Shown here: piece by piece, positions 36,538 through 46,200 of the stretch
Layout: each line of letters begins with the position of its first letter
Numbering within the stretch: the first letter of the stretch is position 1
DNA from: an uncultured Brachyspira sp.
GTDB taxonomy: Bacteria; Spirochaetota; Brachyspiria; Brachyspirales; Brachyspiraceae
Direction of reading: 5' to 3'
DNA length: 64,000 nucleotides
Assembly: GCF_944390845.1 (NCBI RefSeq)
Contig: NZ_CALXRM010000004.1
Coordinates: 21,983 to 85,982, forward strand
Notes under the pieces: generated by a model
Database searches by the model: none
Told to the model about the DNA's origin: nothing
What the model saw: only the letters and a program-made list of their open reading frames with translations
Position numbers and translations under genes: made by a program

Positions 36538-37974
36538 ATGAAAAGATATATATTATTTATTTTATTATTATTATCAAGTTTACTATTCTCACAGGAGAAA
36601 ATCAAAGTAGCAGTTCTTCCATTTTCCAGTGTTAATGAAGAAGAAGGAGATACAATATCTTCAATATTTGCCAATGAATTAAGCAAAAGAAAAGTATATA
36701 CAGTACTAACTAGAAACAGCAGAATGGAAAAGGTAATGAAAGAATTAAACTTTCAGAGAAATGGTTTAACAGATGAAAACACTATAGCAGAAATAGGAAA
36801 AGCTTTAAACGCTCAGTATGTTATGACAGGCGAGATTGCTAAATTAGGAAGAAGCAGTGTATTAGTAGTTAGTATGATTAATGTAGAGACTTTGGAGAAT
36901 ATAACAGGGGATACTAAAACTTTTAAGAATATAGAAGATGTACTTCAGTATGTACCTCAAATGGTTAATGAAATTACAGGTACTAGAGGGGTTACTATTT
37001 ATGACACTGATATATTGGGAGATACTACTAAAAGAATAGAACCTACATCAGGAGCTAAAGATGCTTTGGAAAAAGTTATAAGAAAGAGAGAAGGTGAAAA
37101 ACATGTTGATAAAATAGAATCTTTAGTAATAAGAGGAGTTAATACTTATACAACAGGCGGCAGTATAGAAAAAGGTACCTGGGTTCCAGAAGATTTCAAA
37201 GGCGGATATTATACTTATGGTAATACATATAATGATATGTTTGGAGTAACACCATTAATGATTGTAGCTGCTATGAAATATAATGATATACTAGGAGCTT
37301 TAATTGCTGCAGGTGCTGATATAGATTTGGAAGAAAAACATACTAAATATAGTGAATATAACGGCAGAAAAATGGTAGGACATACTGCTTTAAGTTATGC
37401 AATTTTATCAGGTAATTTGGAAGGTGCTTTAATGCTTATTAATGCAGGTGCTGATGTGCATAAAAAAGATTTTTATCTTTATAATGCTGTAGGTTTAGAT
37501 GATGTAAAAATGGCTAGACTGCTTATAGAAAAAGGATGTGATGTTAATGAAATACCTTCATTTTCAGATACTACAATATTGGAAACAGCTGTAAAAAGAG
37601 CAAATGTTGATATGGTTAAATTACTTTTATTAAATAAAATAAATATTCACAATAGAAAAGATGAGTTATTATACAAAGCTATTTCCAAATACAGTATTTA
37701 TGAAACTGATGAACATAAAAGTAACAATAAGAATGTGATTACTATTATAAGATTATTACTTGATGCTGGTATAGATATTGATACTAGAACATCTGTTTTA
37801 GGAACTACTCCATTAATAGAGGCTTGCAAAGAAGGTTATACTGATATTGTCAAATTATTAATAGAATATGGGGCAGATGTAAATTATTCTGATAAATATG
37901 GTAAGAAACCTTTAAAAGTTGCTAAAAAGAATGATATAGTAAGACTTTTAATAGATGCAGGAGCTACAGAATGA
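36538..37974 (+). CDS. CsgG-like domain fused to ankyrin repeats
   Basis: 478 residues from ATG 36538 (product then opens with the signal peptide KRYILFILLLLSSLLFS). Residues ~20-140 have KIKVAVLPFSS, SSIFANELSKRKVYTVLTR and EIGKALNAQYVMTGEIAKLG, the layout of CsgG/PEGA-linked periplasmic proteins that define a Rossmann-like lipoprotein domain. Residues ~220-478 are ankyrin repeats (for example GVTPLMIVAAMKYNDILGALIAAGAD, TPLIEACKEGYTDIVKLLIEYGAD). An exported protein-binding role is inferred. Overlaps the next gene by 4 bases. Confidence 0.75.
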   Translation: MKRYILFILLLLSSLLFSQEKIKVAVLPFSSVNEEEGDTISSIFANELSKRKVYTVLTRNSRMEKVMKELNFQRNGLTDENTIAEIGKALNAQYVMTGEIAKLGRSSVLVVSMINVETLENITGDTKTFKNIEDVLQYVPQMVNEITGTRGVTIYDTDILGDTTKRIEPTSGAKDALEKVIRKREGEKHVDKIESLVIRGVNTYTTGGSIEKGTWVPEDFKGGYYTYGNTYNDMFGVTPLMIVAAMKYNDILGALIAAGADIDLEEKHTKYSEYNGRKMVGHTALSYAILSGNLEGALMLINAGADVHKKDFYLYNAVGLDDVKMARLLIEKGCDVNEIPSFSDTTILETAVKRANVDMVKLLLLNKINIHNRKDELLYKAISKYSIYETDEHKSNNKNVITIIRLLLDAGIDIDTRTSVLGTTPLIEACKEGYTDIVKLLIEYGADVNYSDKYGKKPLKVAKKNDIVRLLIDAGATE

Positions 37975-38372
37975 ATAAAAAATATGTATTTATAATATTA
38001 TTAATATTTTCAAATCTTTTATTTTCACAGGAAAAAATTAAAGTGGCAGTTCTTCCATTTTCCAGTGTCAATGAAGAAGAAGGAGATACAATATCTTCAA
38101 TATTTGCAAATGAATTAAGCAAAAGAAAAGTATATACAGTGCTCACTAGAAACAGTCAAATGGAAAAAGCTATGAAAGAATTAAACTTTCAGAGAAAAGG
38201 TATGACTGACGAAAACACTATAGCAGAAATCGGAAAGGCTTTAAATGCTCAATATCCTAATGTTGAAAATAATGATAGAAAAACAGCTTTACAGTTTTTA
38301 GAATCAAGAAGCTATACTAATGAATATTCTGATGAAATAATAAAAATTCTTTTAGATGCAGGGGCTAGATAG
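37971..38372 (+). pseudogene. Truncated duplicate of the CsgG-ankyrin gene
   Basis: 133 residues. The first ~90 residues, signal peptide included, repeat the previous protein almost exactly (also at the DNA level). Then, in the middle of the CsgG-like domain (NAQYP in place of NAQYV), the reading jumps to the end of an ankyrin repeat (RKTALQFLESRSYTNEYSDEIIKILLDAGAR). This is the picture of a tandem duplication followed by a large in-frame internal deletion. It may still be expressed, by the ATGA overlap with the gene before it. Confidence 0.75.
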
Positions 38373-38395
38373 TATTAATTTGTAGTGAAAGTTTT

Positions 38396-38438
38396 AAAGG
38401 CTTGAATTCTTTAATAGAGAGTTTGAGCCTTTTTATTT
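38396..38438 (+). terminator. Probable terminator
   Basis: AAAGGCTTGAATTCT pairs imperfectly with AGAGAGTTTGAGCCTTT, followed by Ts. Confidence 0.65.
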
Positions 38439-38478
38439 GTATTTAATATTAATTTTTGATAAATCTATATACATCAAT

Positions 38479-38507
38479 TTGATTTAAATTTTATAGAATT
38501 GTATAAT
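38479..38507 (+). promoter_or_regulatory. Promoter of the second alcohol dehydrogenase
   Basis: TTGATT (38479-38484), 17-base spacer, TATAAT (38502-38507). Confidence 0.6.
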
Positions 38508-38549
38508 AGTAAACATAATATATTTTGTATTCATTTAAGGGGTAGTAAT

Positions 38550-39710
38550 ATGAATTTTAATTTTTATATGCCTAGTAAAATAATATTCGGATGCGGTTCT
38601 TTAGATAAACTTCATCAGCAAAAATTACCAGGTAAAAAAGCATTAATAGTTACAGGCGGTACATCTGTAAAAAAATACGGTTATTTGAAAAGATTAGAAG
38701 AACAATTGGATAAAGCAAATATAAATCATGTTTTATTTGATAAAATACTTCCTAATCCTATAAAAGATCATGTTATGGAAGGTGCAGCTTTAGCTAAAAA
38801 AGAAAATTGTGATTTTGTTATAGGAATAGGCGGCGGAAGCAGTATGGACTCTTCAAAATCTATTGCTATAATGGCTACAAATGAAGGCGATTATTGGGAT
38901 TATATATTCGGCGGTACTGGAAAAGGTCAGCCTATACCAAATGATCCATTACCAGTAGTTGCAATAACAACAACAGCAGGTACAGGAACTGAGGCAGACC
39001 CTTGGACTGTTATTACTAATGGAAATGAAAAAATAGGTTTTGGTTATGATAAAAGCTATCCATATCTTTCTATAGTAGATCCTGAACTTATGAAAACAGT
39101 TCCTCCAAAACTTACAGCTTATCAAGGTTTCGATGCATTATTCCACAGCACAGAAGGTTATCTTAATAAAATGGCTAGTGAAATGAGCGACTTATTTGCT
39201 TTAAAAGCTATAGAGCTTGTAGGTAAAAGCTTGGCTAACGCTGTTAAAAACGGCAATGATATGAAAGCTAGAGAAGAAGTTGCAATGGCTAATACTTTAT
39301 CTGGTATAGTTGAAAGTGTATCTAGCTGTACAGTAGAGCATTCTATTGAACATGCTATGAGTGCTTATTATCCAAAACTTGAGCATGGTGCTGGTCTTAT
39401 TATAATAAGTAAAGAATATTACACATCTATAGCTAATGCTAAAGTTCGTGATGAAAAGATGGTAAATATGGCTAGAGCTTTAGGTAAAAAAGATGCTGAT
39501 AAACCTATGGATTTTGTTGATGCATTAGTAGAACTTCAAAAAGCTTGCGGAGTTGATGATTTGAAACTTTCAGATTATGGTATGAAAAAAGAAGATTTAC
39601 CAGCTATAGCTAAAAATGCTAGATTTGCTATGGGCGGATTATTTGAATGCGATCCTCATAATTTCACAGATGAAGAAGTATTAAGTATATTACAGAAATC
39701 ATATAAATAA
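38550..39710 (+). CDS. Iron-containing alcohol dehydrogenase 2
   Basis: 386 residues from ATG 38550, chosen for AAGGGG at 38537-38542; a longer frame upstream overlaps the promoter. Seen: FYMPSKIIFGCGSLDKL, FVIGIGGGSSMDSSKSIA, TTTAGTGTEADPWTVI, and metal ligands in GFDALFHSTEGYL and VEHSIEHAMSAYYPKLEHGAGL. It belongs to the Fe-ADH family but only distantly resembles copy 1, so it is not a recent duplicate. Butanol-dehydrogenase-like, substrate unknown. Confidence 0.93.
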   Translation: MNFNFYMPSKIIFGCGSLDKLHQQKLPGKKALIVTGGTSVKKYGYLKRLEEQLDKANINHVLFDKILPNPIKDHVMEGAALAKKENCDFVIGIGGGSSMDSSKSIAIMATNEGDYWDYIFGGTGKGQPIPNDPLPVVAITTTAGTGTEADPWTVITNGNEKIGFGYDKSYPYLSIVDPELMKTVPPKLTAYQGFDALFHSTEGYLNKMASEMSDLFALKAIELVGKSLANAVKNGNDMKAREEVAMANTLSGIVESVSSCTVEHSIEHAMSAYYPKLEHGAGLIIISKEYYTSIANAKVRDEKMVNMARALGKKDADKPMDFVDALVELQKACGVDDLKLSDYGMKKEDLPAIAKNARFAMGGLFECDPHNFTDEEVLSILQKSYK

Positions 39711-39738
39711 TAATATATAATTTTTTAATAATAAGTAA

Positions 39739-39771
39739 GGGCTATGGTAATATTTTTATCATAGCCTTTTT
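39739..39771 (+). terminator. Terminator of alcohol dehydrogenase 2
   Basis: GGCTATG (39740-39746) pairs with CATAGCC (39760-39766), flanked by A's and followed by Ts. Confidence 0.8.
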
Positions 39772-39944
39772 ATTAATAAAAATTTTTATTTTCATACTTC
39801 CAGCAGGTACATAGCATATATAAATACAATTTTTTTTATAAAATTAAAAAAAAAGTTATTAAATTTAATATTTTATTTATCAAAAATGTTAATTAATTGT
39901 TACTATATATACGGTAGTATTTATTTTGGAGAGTAATCAAATCT

Positions 39945-42173
39945 ATGAAGAAAATAAATAGTTTAGCATTCAGAATGCCATTTGTAATATGTGTTACAGT
40001 GGTTATAATAATAGCAGTAATGATGATAGCCTCTATACAAATAGCGAGCAGAGGTATAAGTGACAGTAAGTTAAGCGGATTTAATAGCACTATAGCTGGA
40101 TATGCATCTGTTTTGGATACTTGGTTTGATTTGCAAACCTCTATAATAAGTACATATTCTGTAACTCCAACAATTGTAAAATATTTAGAAAATGATTTAA
40201 ATTTTACTGAAGAATTATTATCAGAAACTATAGATAAATTTAAAAATAACAATCTTTATCTTATTAATTTTGGTATAGCTGATTCTGAGGGAGATATATT
40301 TTTAGATTCATTATCTTCTTCCGCTTTGGGTAAAAACCTTAAAGATTATATTCCTAGTGCTTGGAATAGTATTAAGAATTCGAATACAGATGATGTTGTT
40401 TATTCTGATGAACTCGTACAATCTGAAATAACATCTAAATGGGCTATGCCTGCTATAAAGGCTGTTAAAGATTCAAGCAATATTACTATAGGCTATATTT
40501 ACATTTTTTTAGATTGGTATATGCTTCACCAAACACATTTTTCTAATATGGATTTGGGAGAAACTGGCGGTCTTTTCATAACAAGTGATAAGCTTTATAA
40601 CATTATGGATTCAAAATATGAAAACATAGGTGCTATGAGAATAAATCCTATATATGAAAATGCTTTTAAAGGAGCAAACAGCGGTATATTACAATATGAT
40701 GTTAATGGCGATAGAAGAACAGCTGCTTATTATAAAATGAAGAGCAGACCTTGGATAATAGCCTTAGCAATGATGGATTATGAAATATACCAGCAGAACA
40801 TCAAGTTAATAATAGCAAGTATAATAATAGGTATCATATCAATAATAGTTCTTGCAATATTCGTAAACTTATTTATTTCTAGTATAACAAAACCTCTTGA
40901 AATAGTTGTTGAAGAAGCACAGGAGATAGAAAGAGGCGACTTAACAAATGTAAAACAGCGTATTAAACCTAGAAAAGATGAAATAGGTGTATTATCAAGA
41001 TCATTTTTAAGTATGCGTAAAAAACTTGCTGAGACTATTAGAGAAGTTAATGAAGCTTCAAATAATATAGTTAAGGCTGCACAGGAATTATCTCAAGGCA
41101 ATACAGATCTTTCCAGAAGAACAGAATCTCAGGCTGCCAGTTTGGAAGAAACAGCTAGTTCTATGGAAGAAATGGCTTCTACAATCAAATCATCTACAGA
41201 ACATGCAGTTTCTGGTAATGATATGATGGTTGCTTCAAGAGAGGCGGTTGAGAATGCAGGTAAAATTATTGCTGAAACTACTCTTAATATAGAGGCAGTT
41301 TATGAGGCTAGTACAAAGATTAAAAACATTACAAAGATAATAGAAGACATAGCATTCCAAACAAATATACTAGCATTGAATGCGGCAGTAGAGGCTGCAC
41401 GTGCTGGTGATCAGGGTAAAGGTTTCGCAGTTGTTGCAAGTGAGGTAAGAAATCTAGCCCAAACTACTCAAACATCAGTAAAAGATATTGGTGTATTAGT
41501 TGATAACACAAATGAAAAGATTAATAAGGCAACAGAGACAGCTCGTCAATCACAGGATATATTCATAGACATTCAGCAAAAAATAGAAGACACTGCAAGA
41601 ATAATGCAGGACATAAGTGCTACAGCTATGGAACAGCAAGTAGGTGTAGATCAGGTTAATAGGGCGGTTGCTGAGATGGATACAGTAACTCAGAATAATG
41701 CTGCTTTAGTTCAGGAAAGTGCTGATACTTCAGAATCTTTACTTGAACAGGCACATGCTCTTAGAGATACAGTTAGTTTCTTTAAATTAAATGCTTCAGA
41801 TTTGACAGAAAAGACTTCTATAAAAGAAAAGAAAGAAAGTAAAGAGAATAAAGCTGTAAAAGAAACAAGTGCAGTAAAAGAAGTAAAAGAAAACAAAGAA
41901 TTTAAAGAATATAAAAAAGATGATCAAAAAATAAAAAATAATATACAGGAGTCTAAAAAAGATATGAAAATTGAGGCAAAAGAAATTAACCCTAATAAGG
42001 AACATTTTGAAAGCAAAAAGCAAGAATTAAAAGTTCCGCCTTCAGTAGAAAAAGCAAGAGCTGCTATGAAATCTCAAAAGATGGATAATACCACTGTGAG
42101 AAATGATGAGTTTGGAGTTACTTATTCTTCAACTTCTAATGAGATGACTGACGATGGTTTTGCTGCCTTTTAA
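39945..42173 (+). CDS. Methyl-accepting chemotaxis protein with long charged tail
   Basis: 742 residues. TM1 at ~12-34, an extracytoplasmic sensor of ~240 residues (dCache-like layout), TM2 near 285-310, HAMP ([20 protein letters not shown]), and the signalling hairpin with [36 protein letters not shown]. After the coiled signalling domain comes a ~140-residue Lys/Glu-rich tail ending DDGFAAF; the other three MCPs here lack it. The hydrophobic DDGFAAF end may tether adaptation enzymes. GGAGAG precedes the ATG. Confidence 0.95.
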   Translation: MKKINSLAFRMPFVICVTVVIIIAVMMIASIQIASRGISDSKLSGFNSTIAGYASVLDTWFDLQTSIISTYSVTPTIVKYLENDLNFTEELLSETIDKFKNNNLYLINFGIADSEGDIFLDSLSSSALGKNLKDYIPSAWNSIKNSNTDDVVYSDELVQSEITSKWAMPAIKAVKDSSNITIGYIYIFLDWYMLHQTHFSNMDLGETGGLFITSDKLYNIMDSKYENIGAMRINPIYENAFKGANSGILQYDVNGDRRTAAYYKMKSRPWIIALAMMDYEIYQQNIKLIIASIIIGIISIIVLAIFVNLFISSITKPLEIVVEEAQEIERGDLTNVKQRIKPRKDEIGVLSRSFLSMRKKLAETIREVNEASNNIVKAAQELSQGNTDLSRRTESQAASLEETASSMEEMASTIKSSTEHAVSGNDMMVASREAVENAGKIIAETTLNIEAVYEASTKIKNITKIIEDIAFQTNILALNAAVEAARAGDQGKGFAVVASEVRNLAQTTQTSVKDIGVLVDNTNEKINKATETARQSQDIFIDIQQKIEDTARIMQDISATAMEQQVGVDQVNRAVAEMDTVTQNNAALVQESADTSESLLEQAHALRDTVSFFKLNASDLTEKTSIKEKKESKENKAVKETSAVKEVKENKEFKEYKKDDQKIKNNIQESKKDMKIEAKEINPNKEHFESKKQELKVPPSVEKARAAMKSQKMDNTTVRNDEFGVTYSSTSNEMTDDGFAAF

Positions 42174-42212
42174 TGGTAATTATTTAGTTAAATAATTTTT
42201 TCTTTGATTACA

Positions 42213-42248
42213 AAGCATCGGGTTTTAATAACTCGGTGCTTTTATTTT
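42213..42248 (+). terminator. Terminator of the MCP gene
   Basis: AAGCATCGGGT pairs with ACTCGGTGCTT (two G-U pairs) and Ts follow. Confidence 0.8.
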
Positions 42249-42266
42249 TTGCATTTATTTACATAC

Positions 42267-42572
42267 CCCGCCCATTATTCTTCATTATCTATATTTTAAA
42301 TTTTTACTTTATTGTCTTTATTATTTTTATAACATTTGTTAGCACCCACCCTGGTGTTGTTTAAATTTTTTGTCAGCACAACGCACGGTAAAAATACTAA
42401 AAACATATAATGCATTTATAATAACATTCAATTAAATATATTGATTCATTCAACGTGCGGTTATAAAATTTCTAAGTTTAATAAAATTTGGGCGGGCATG
42501 CTTTTTCTGATTGGGCTTTAAGGTTATGTAAAATTATAATTCAAAATAAAATTAAAAAATCTATAGGGCGGG
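42267..42572. repeat. GGGCGGG/CCGCACG composite element, full palindromic copy D
   Basis: The most complete copy. Boxes: CCCGCCC 42267-42273, CCCACCC 42345-42351, CGCACGG 42382-42388, CGTGCGG 42454-42460, GGGCGGG 42490-42496, GGGCGGG 42566-42572. Outer to inner distances are 78 (left) and 76 (right). It forms a ~306 bp imperfect palindrome, filling the gap before the tail-gene cluster. Confidence 0.85.
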
Positions 42573-42641
42573 CTTCTGATATAAGCTTATAATCTCTTAT
42601 AATTTTTATTATTAGTATAAGGATATACAGGAGTTTTTATT

Positions 42642-43436
42642 ATGTCATTTGATTTTAAATTTGTTGTAAGAGATAAATATTCAGAAGAAATTTTTGATAT
42701 CATAAACACGGCAGAAAGCATAAAAGCTGATGATATAAAAACGGATTATAAAGCAGTTGACAGTAATAGATCTTATTCTATAAAAACAGGCATAGGAAGC
42801 ATTGCATCTGGAAGATCATTTAATATTGGAATACCTATTTATGAATATAAAAATGAATTAGGTACTTGGGTAAAAATTGAAGAACAATATACAAAGTATA
42901 CAAGTATGATTCTATCAAGTAATATTAAAAGATACTTTATAAGGGCTATATTTGAAGATGAAATTTATGAGGCAGAATATATTATAAAATCAGTTGGCGG
43001 ATATAATATCAAGTATATAAATAATTTGGGTGTTGTGGATATTTCACTTGAGGCATTGGATAAAATATTTTTAAGACAAAAAGAAGAGGAATATGAACTT
43101 CCTATTACAGAGGATAGTAAACAAGATATTAATTATAAATCATTAAGTTTAGTTCCGGTTCCTGTTTCATTTAATTTGGAGTTTATAGTTGTAGGCGGAA
43201 AATTAGAGTTCATATTTGCTAATAGACAGAACTTCGGAATACAATGTAAACAAGAATTAAGGAACGGAGTTTATAATATTGATTTTGACGGAGAGCATTT
43301 AAATATCAATGGGGTTGCATATAATTACACAGGAATACAGCCGGAATTAAATGTAGGAAATAATGTATTTTATTTGGAAACTAATCAAACTTGTTTAAAA
43401 GCTTCCATAAGATATAAAAGAGGTATTTTAATATAA
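42642..43436 (+). CDS. Distal tail (Dit-like) protein
   Basis: 264 residues. No certain family motif. Its size, the all-beta look, and its place directly ahead of a hub-like protein and fibres suggest a distal tail protein. ACAGGAG precedes the ATG. First of a dense run of 11 genes. By position and size it may correspond to the ~28 kDa tail protein of the VSH-1 gene transfer agent; this is from memory and needs a protein comparison. The stop overlaps the next start (TAATG). Confidence 0.5.
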   Translation: MSFDFKFVVRDKYSEEIFDIINTAESIKADDIKTDYKAVDSNRSYSIKTGIGSIASGRSFNIGIPIYEYKNELGTWVKIEEQYTKYTSMILSSNIKRYFIRAIFEDEIYEAEYIIKSVGGYNIKYINNLGVVDISLEALDKIFLRQKEEEYELPITEDSKQDINYKSLSLVPVPVSFNLEFIVVGGKLEFIFANRQNFGIQCKQELRNGVYNIDFDGEHLNINGVAYNYTGIQPELNVGNNVFYLETNQTCLKASIRYKRGILI

Positions 43437-45034
43437 TGGATAATATTAAATCAAGATTGCCATATCATTTTTTAAGAAATAAAATATATAAACTTCCTCC
43501 GGCACCTTATATAAATTTTGAAGATTCAGGAAATTATATAAAGATAAATGATAATATATACGCAGAGAATGCATATAATACATATTCCTATTATGAGTTT
43601 AAAGTTAATAAAAGAGGCGGAGATACAAGCAAAGTAGGATTTAATATACCTTTAAATTATTTCAATATTAATGATAGAGTAGAATATTTTCTGAATGGTA
43701 AAAAAAGATTTGCAGGTTATGTTGAAAGTATAGATGATGCTGGCCTTAATTTAAGTGTTATTCCTATATGGGGCAGATTACTTCATCAGTATATACAGGG
43801 TGATTTAATATTAGAATCTACTAAAGGAGCCTTGGATATAGTTTTATCATTACAAGAGAAAATTGAAGAAATAGGTATTATATTTGAGAGGAAAAATATA
43901 ACTCTTAATAATGATAAAAAAATTACAATGTCTTTCAGCGGAAAAAATATTTCAGATATACTTGATGAGGTTGAGGAAAGTCTTTCAGGTTCTTGGTGCT
44001 GGGGAGTTGATTTTGATAATAACTTTTATTTCAAAGAGTTTTCAGAAATACCGGAACAAAAATTAAATTGGCATAATAATGATTTTTCAGAAAGTGAATA
44101 TGAAGAAGATGCAGGCGATTTGGTAAGCCGTTATATTGTAAAGATGAAAGATACTATTACAGATGATGAAGGAAATGAAAAAGAAGTATACAGAACACTT
44201 CCTAAAATAGTTGGGGCAGATAAACTTTATCCTCAAATACCTTTGGAAAAAGAAATAGGTATAAAAACTGAAATATTTGAACTTGAGTATAAATTAAATA
44301 CTTATGATTTAGCATATCAATTTGCCTATCAATTTTTAACTAATCAGGTAAAGAAAGAAACAGTAAAAATAAAAAGTTTAAATCAAAACAAAAAAGATTT
44401 AAATATAAATGAATGTATAGAGTGTATATTAAAGCCTACAAATAATTTTTATCAGATTATAGATTTTAATGATTTTACTATTATAGAAAGCAGATTAAAT
44501 AATTTATATTCATCGGATATTATAGATGTAGATAGTGAAATTGAAAATAGGAAATACCCTAATTATAAACAGCAGCAATCTGTGGCATTAGTTGATATTG
44601 ATAGATATTATAAAGAAGTTTGCAATCAAAGTTATAACATTACAAAAATAGTAATATTCTTTTCAGATGGAAGTGCTGATTCAAAAGGAGACAAGATATC
44701 CGCAGTATTTCAAGTAGAAGATAGAGAAAATATTCAAAGAAAATATTGTTCAAATGGTTTTGGAGTTTTTGATGTTACTGGATATGATAAAAGGGATATT
44801 ATAATAACTTCAGAGAGAGGCAATATTTTATATGAAAAATTTATTTGCTTCTTTGATGTTGGATCAAGAATTGTAAATATGAATGTTCGTACTATTGATT
44901 ATAAATTTGAAAATAATGCTTTGAATATAGATTTAGAGCTTGCCAAAATGAATGTCAATCTTACAAATTATTTATACAGTCAGGAAGAGAGAAGAAAGAA
45001 TCTTGAAAAACTTTTAAGTTACAGCGATTATTAA
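43436..45034 (+). CDS. Tail hub/baseplate-like protein
   Basis: 532 residues, ~61 kDa. The middle (VEYFLNGKKRFAGYVESIDDAGLNLSVIPIWGRLL ... ISDILDEVEESLSGSWCWGVDFDNNFYFKEF) has the look of the hub proteins of the gpD/Tal group, with an AGYV-type early beta domain followed by a second one. Overlaps the previous gene by one base. Matches a ~60 kDa VSH-1 tail protein in size; correspondence not proven. Confidence 0.55.
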   Translation: MDNIKSRLPYHFLRNKIYKLPPAPYINFEDSGNYIKINDNIYAENAYNTYSYYEFKVNKRGGDTSKVGFNIPLNYFNINDRVEYFLNGKKRFAGYVESIDDAGLNLSVIPIWGRLLHQYIQGDLILESTKGALDIVLSLQEKIEEIGIIFERKNITLNNDKKITMSFSGKNISDILDEVEESLSGSWCWGVDFDNNFYFKEFSEIPEQKLNWHNNDFSESEYEEDAGDLVSRYIVKMKDTITDDEGNEKEVYRTLPKIVGADKLYPQIPLEKEIGIKTEIFELEYKLNTYDLAYQFAYQFLTNQVKKETVKIKSLNQNKKDLNINECIECILKPTNNFYQIIDFNDFTIIESRLNNLYSSDIIDVDSEIENRKYPNYKQQQSVALVDIDRYYKEVCNQSYNITKIVIFFSDGSADSKGDKISAVFQVEDRENIQRKYCSNGFGVFDVTGYDKRDIIITSERGNILYEKFICFFDVGSRIVNMNVRTIDYKFENNALNIDLELAKMNVNLTNYLYSQEERRKNLEKLLSYSDY

Positions 45035-45130
45035 TTTTTATATATTAAAAATTTCAAATCTTATAAAAAATCATAATTCATTTATAAAAATCAATATTCA
45101 TAATAAAAAATAATATTTCAGAGGTTAATA

Positions 45131-46186
45131 ATGATTTCTAATGAAAAGGGAACTATATTAAATTATTTTGGACTTGCTAATACATATAATCCATTTACAG
45201 ATGAGAATGCTTTACAGGCGGTACAAAACTTAGATTTTGAAATACCAACTTCAGAACCTTTTATTAATGCTGGATATGTGGCAGTGAGTACAGGTCTTTT
45301 AACTACTTCATTATCTTTTTTGAATGATAATGTTTTATCTATTTATGATACGAATGGAACTACAAAAATAGCAGATTTAAATAATATAATCGGAGAGCTT
45401 GGTAATGATAAATATTTGCCAAAAGAGGGAGAAGTATTTTGGTTCAATAAAGACGGACTTAGAGGAACTTATTTTTTAAATAAAGCTTATGCCGGCAAAA
45501 AATTAAGAATAATAAATGGACGTTATATAACTACTTCTATAACAAGCGGAGTATTAAATTATATATTTTCATTGATTGGAACTTCTCAAGGTAAAAAAAA
45601 AATAATTTACAATAAACCGGGCGATTATGAATTTGAGTTTCCATCTAATCCTTATGTCAATAGTGTTACTGTAACAATTTTTTCAGCAGGAGCTGGAGGC
45701 TTTTATGGAATTGGGCAGCAAACAGGAGTAGCACCTACAGAAGGAGAAAATTCTCAAATAATGATTGGAGATGATGTGATAACTAACTGTTCAGGAGGTA
45801 AAATATCAGAGAGAAACGGGGTTAATTTTTATCAGGCCAAATGCGGAGCTGCAAGCGGAAAAGGAATTTTTTTTAAGGGAAGTAATGGAGGTGTTGGAAG
45901 TTATAAAACGGATAATATAGATGCTAAAGGAGGAAAAATTATCAATAATTTAATTTCTGAGAATTTAGGAAAAGGCGGAGATGGTTCTTTAAATGGTGTA
46001 TATTCTGCTGGAGGCGGATCCGGTTCCGGAGCTGTTGTAGAGATTACAAGAGAAATGATGAAAGGAAATAAAGTTATTAAAATAAAAGTTGGTGCGAAAG
46101 GTAAAAAAGGAACTTTCCCTACTAATCCTGATTTTGATGGAGAAGATGGTTATGACGGCTATGCTTCAGTAGAGTATTATGGATAA
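45131..46186 (+). CDS. Tail fibre-like protein with glycine-rich end
   Basis: 351 residues. The second half is rich in Gly with a GGDGSLNGVYSAGGGSGSG stretch and ends in a DGEDGYDGYASVEYYG motif, like the glycine-rich receptor-binding tips of phage tails. AGAGG precedes the ATG. A 96-base gap before it has no other feature. Likely exposed at the particle tip; no enzymatic motif. Confidence 0.55.
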   Translation: MISNEKGTILNYFGLANTYNPFTDENALQAVQNLDFEIPTSEPFINAGYVAVSTGLLTTSLSFLNDNVLSIYDTNGTTKIADLNNIIGELGNDKYLPKEGEVFWFNKDGLRGTYFLNKAYAGKKLRIINGRYITTSITSGVLNYIFSLIGTSQGKKKIIYNKPGDYEFEFPSNPYVNSVTVTIFSAGAGGFYGIGQQTGVAPTEGENSQIMIGDDVITNCSGGKISERNGVNFYQAKCGAASGKGIFFKGSNGGVGSYKTDNIDAKGGKIINNLISENLGKGGDGSLNGVYSAGGGSGSGAVVEITREMMKGNKVIKIKVGAKGKKGTFPTNPDFDGEDGYDGYASVEYYG

Positions 46187-46200
46187 TTAAGGATTTTGTT

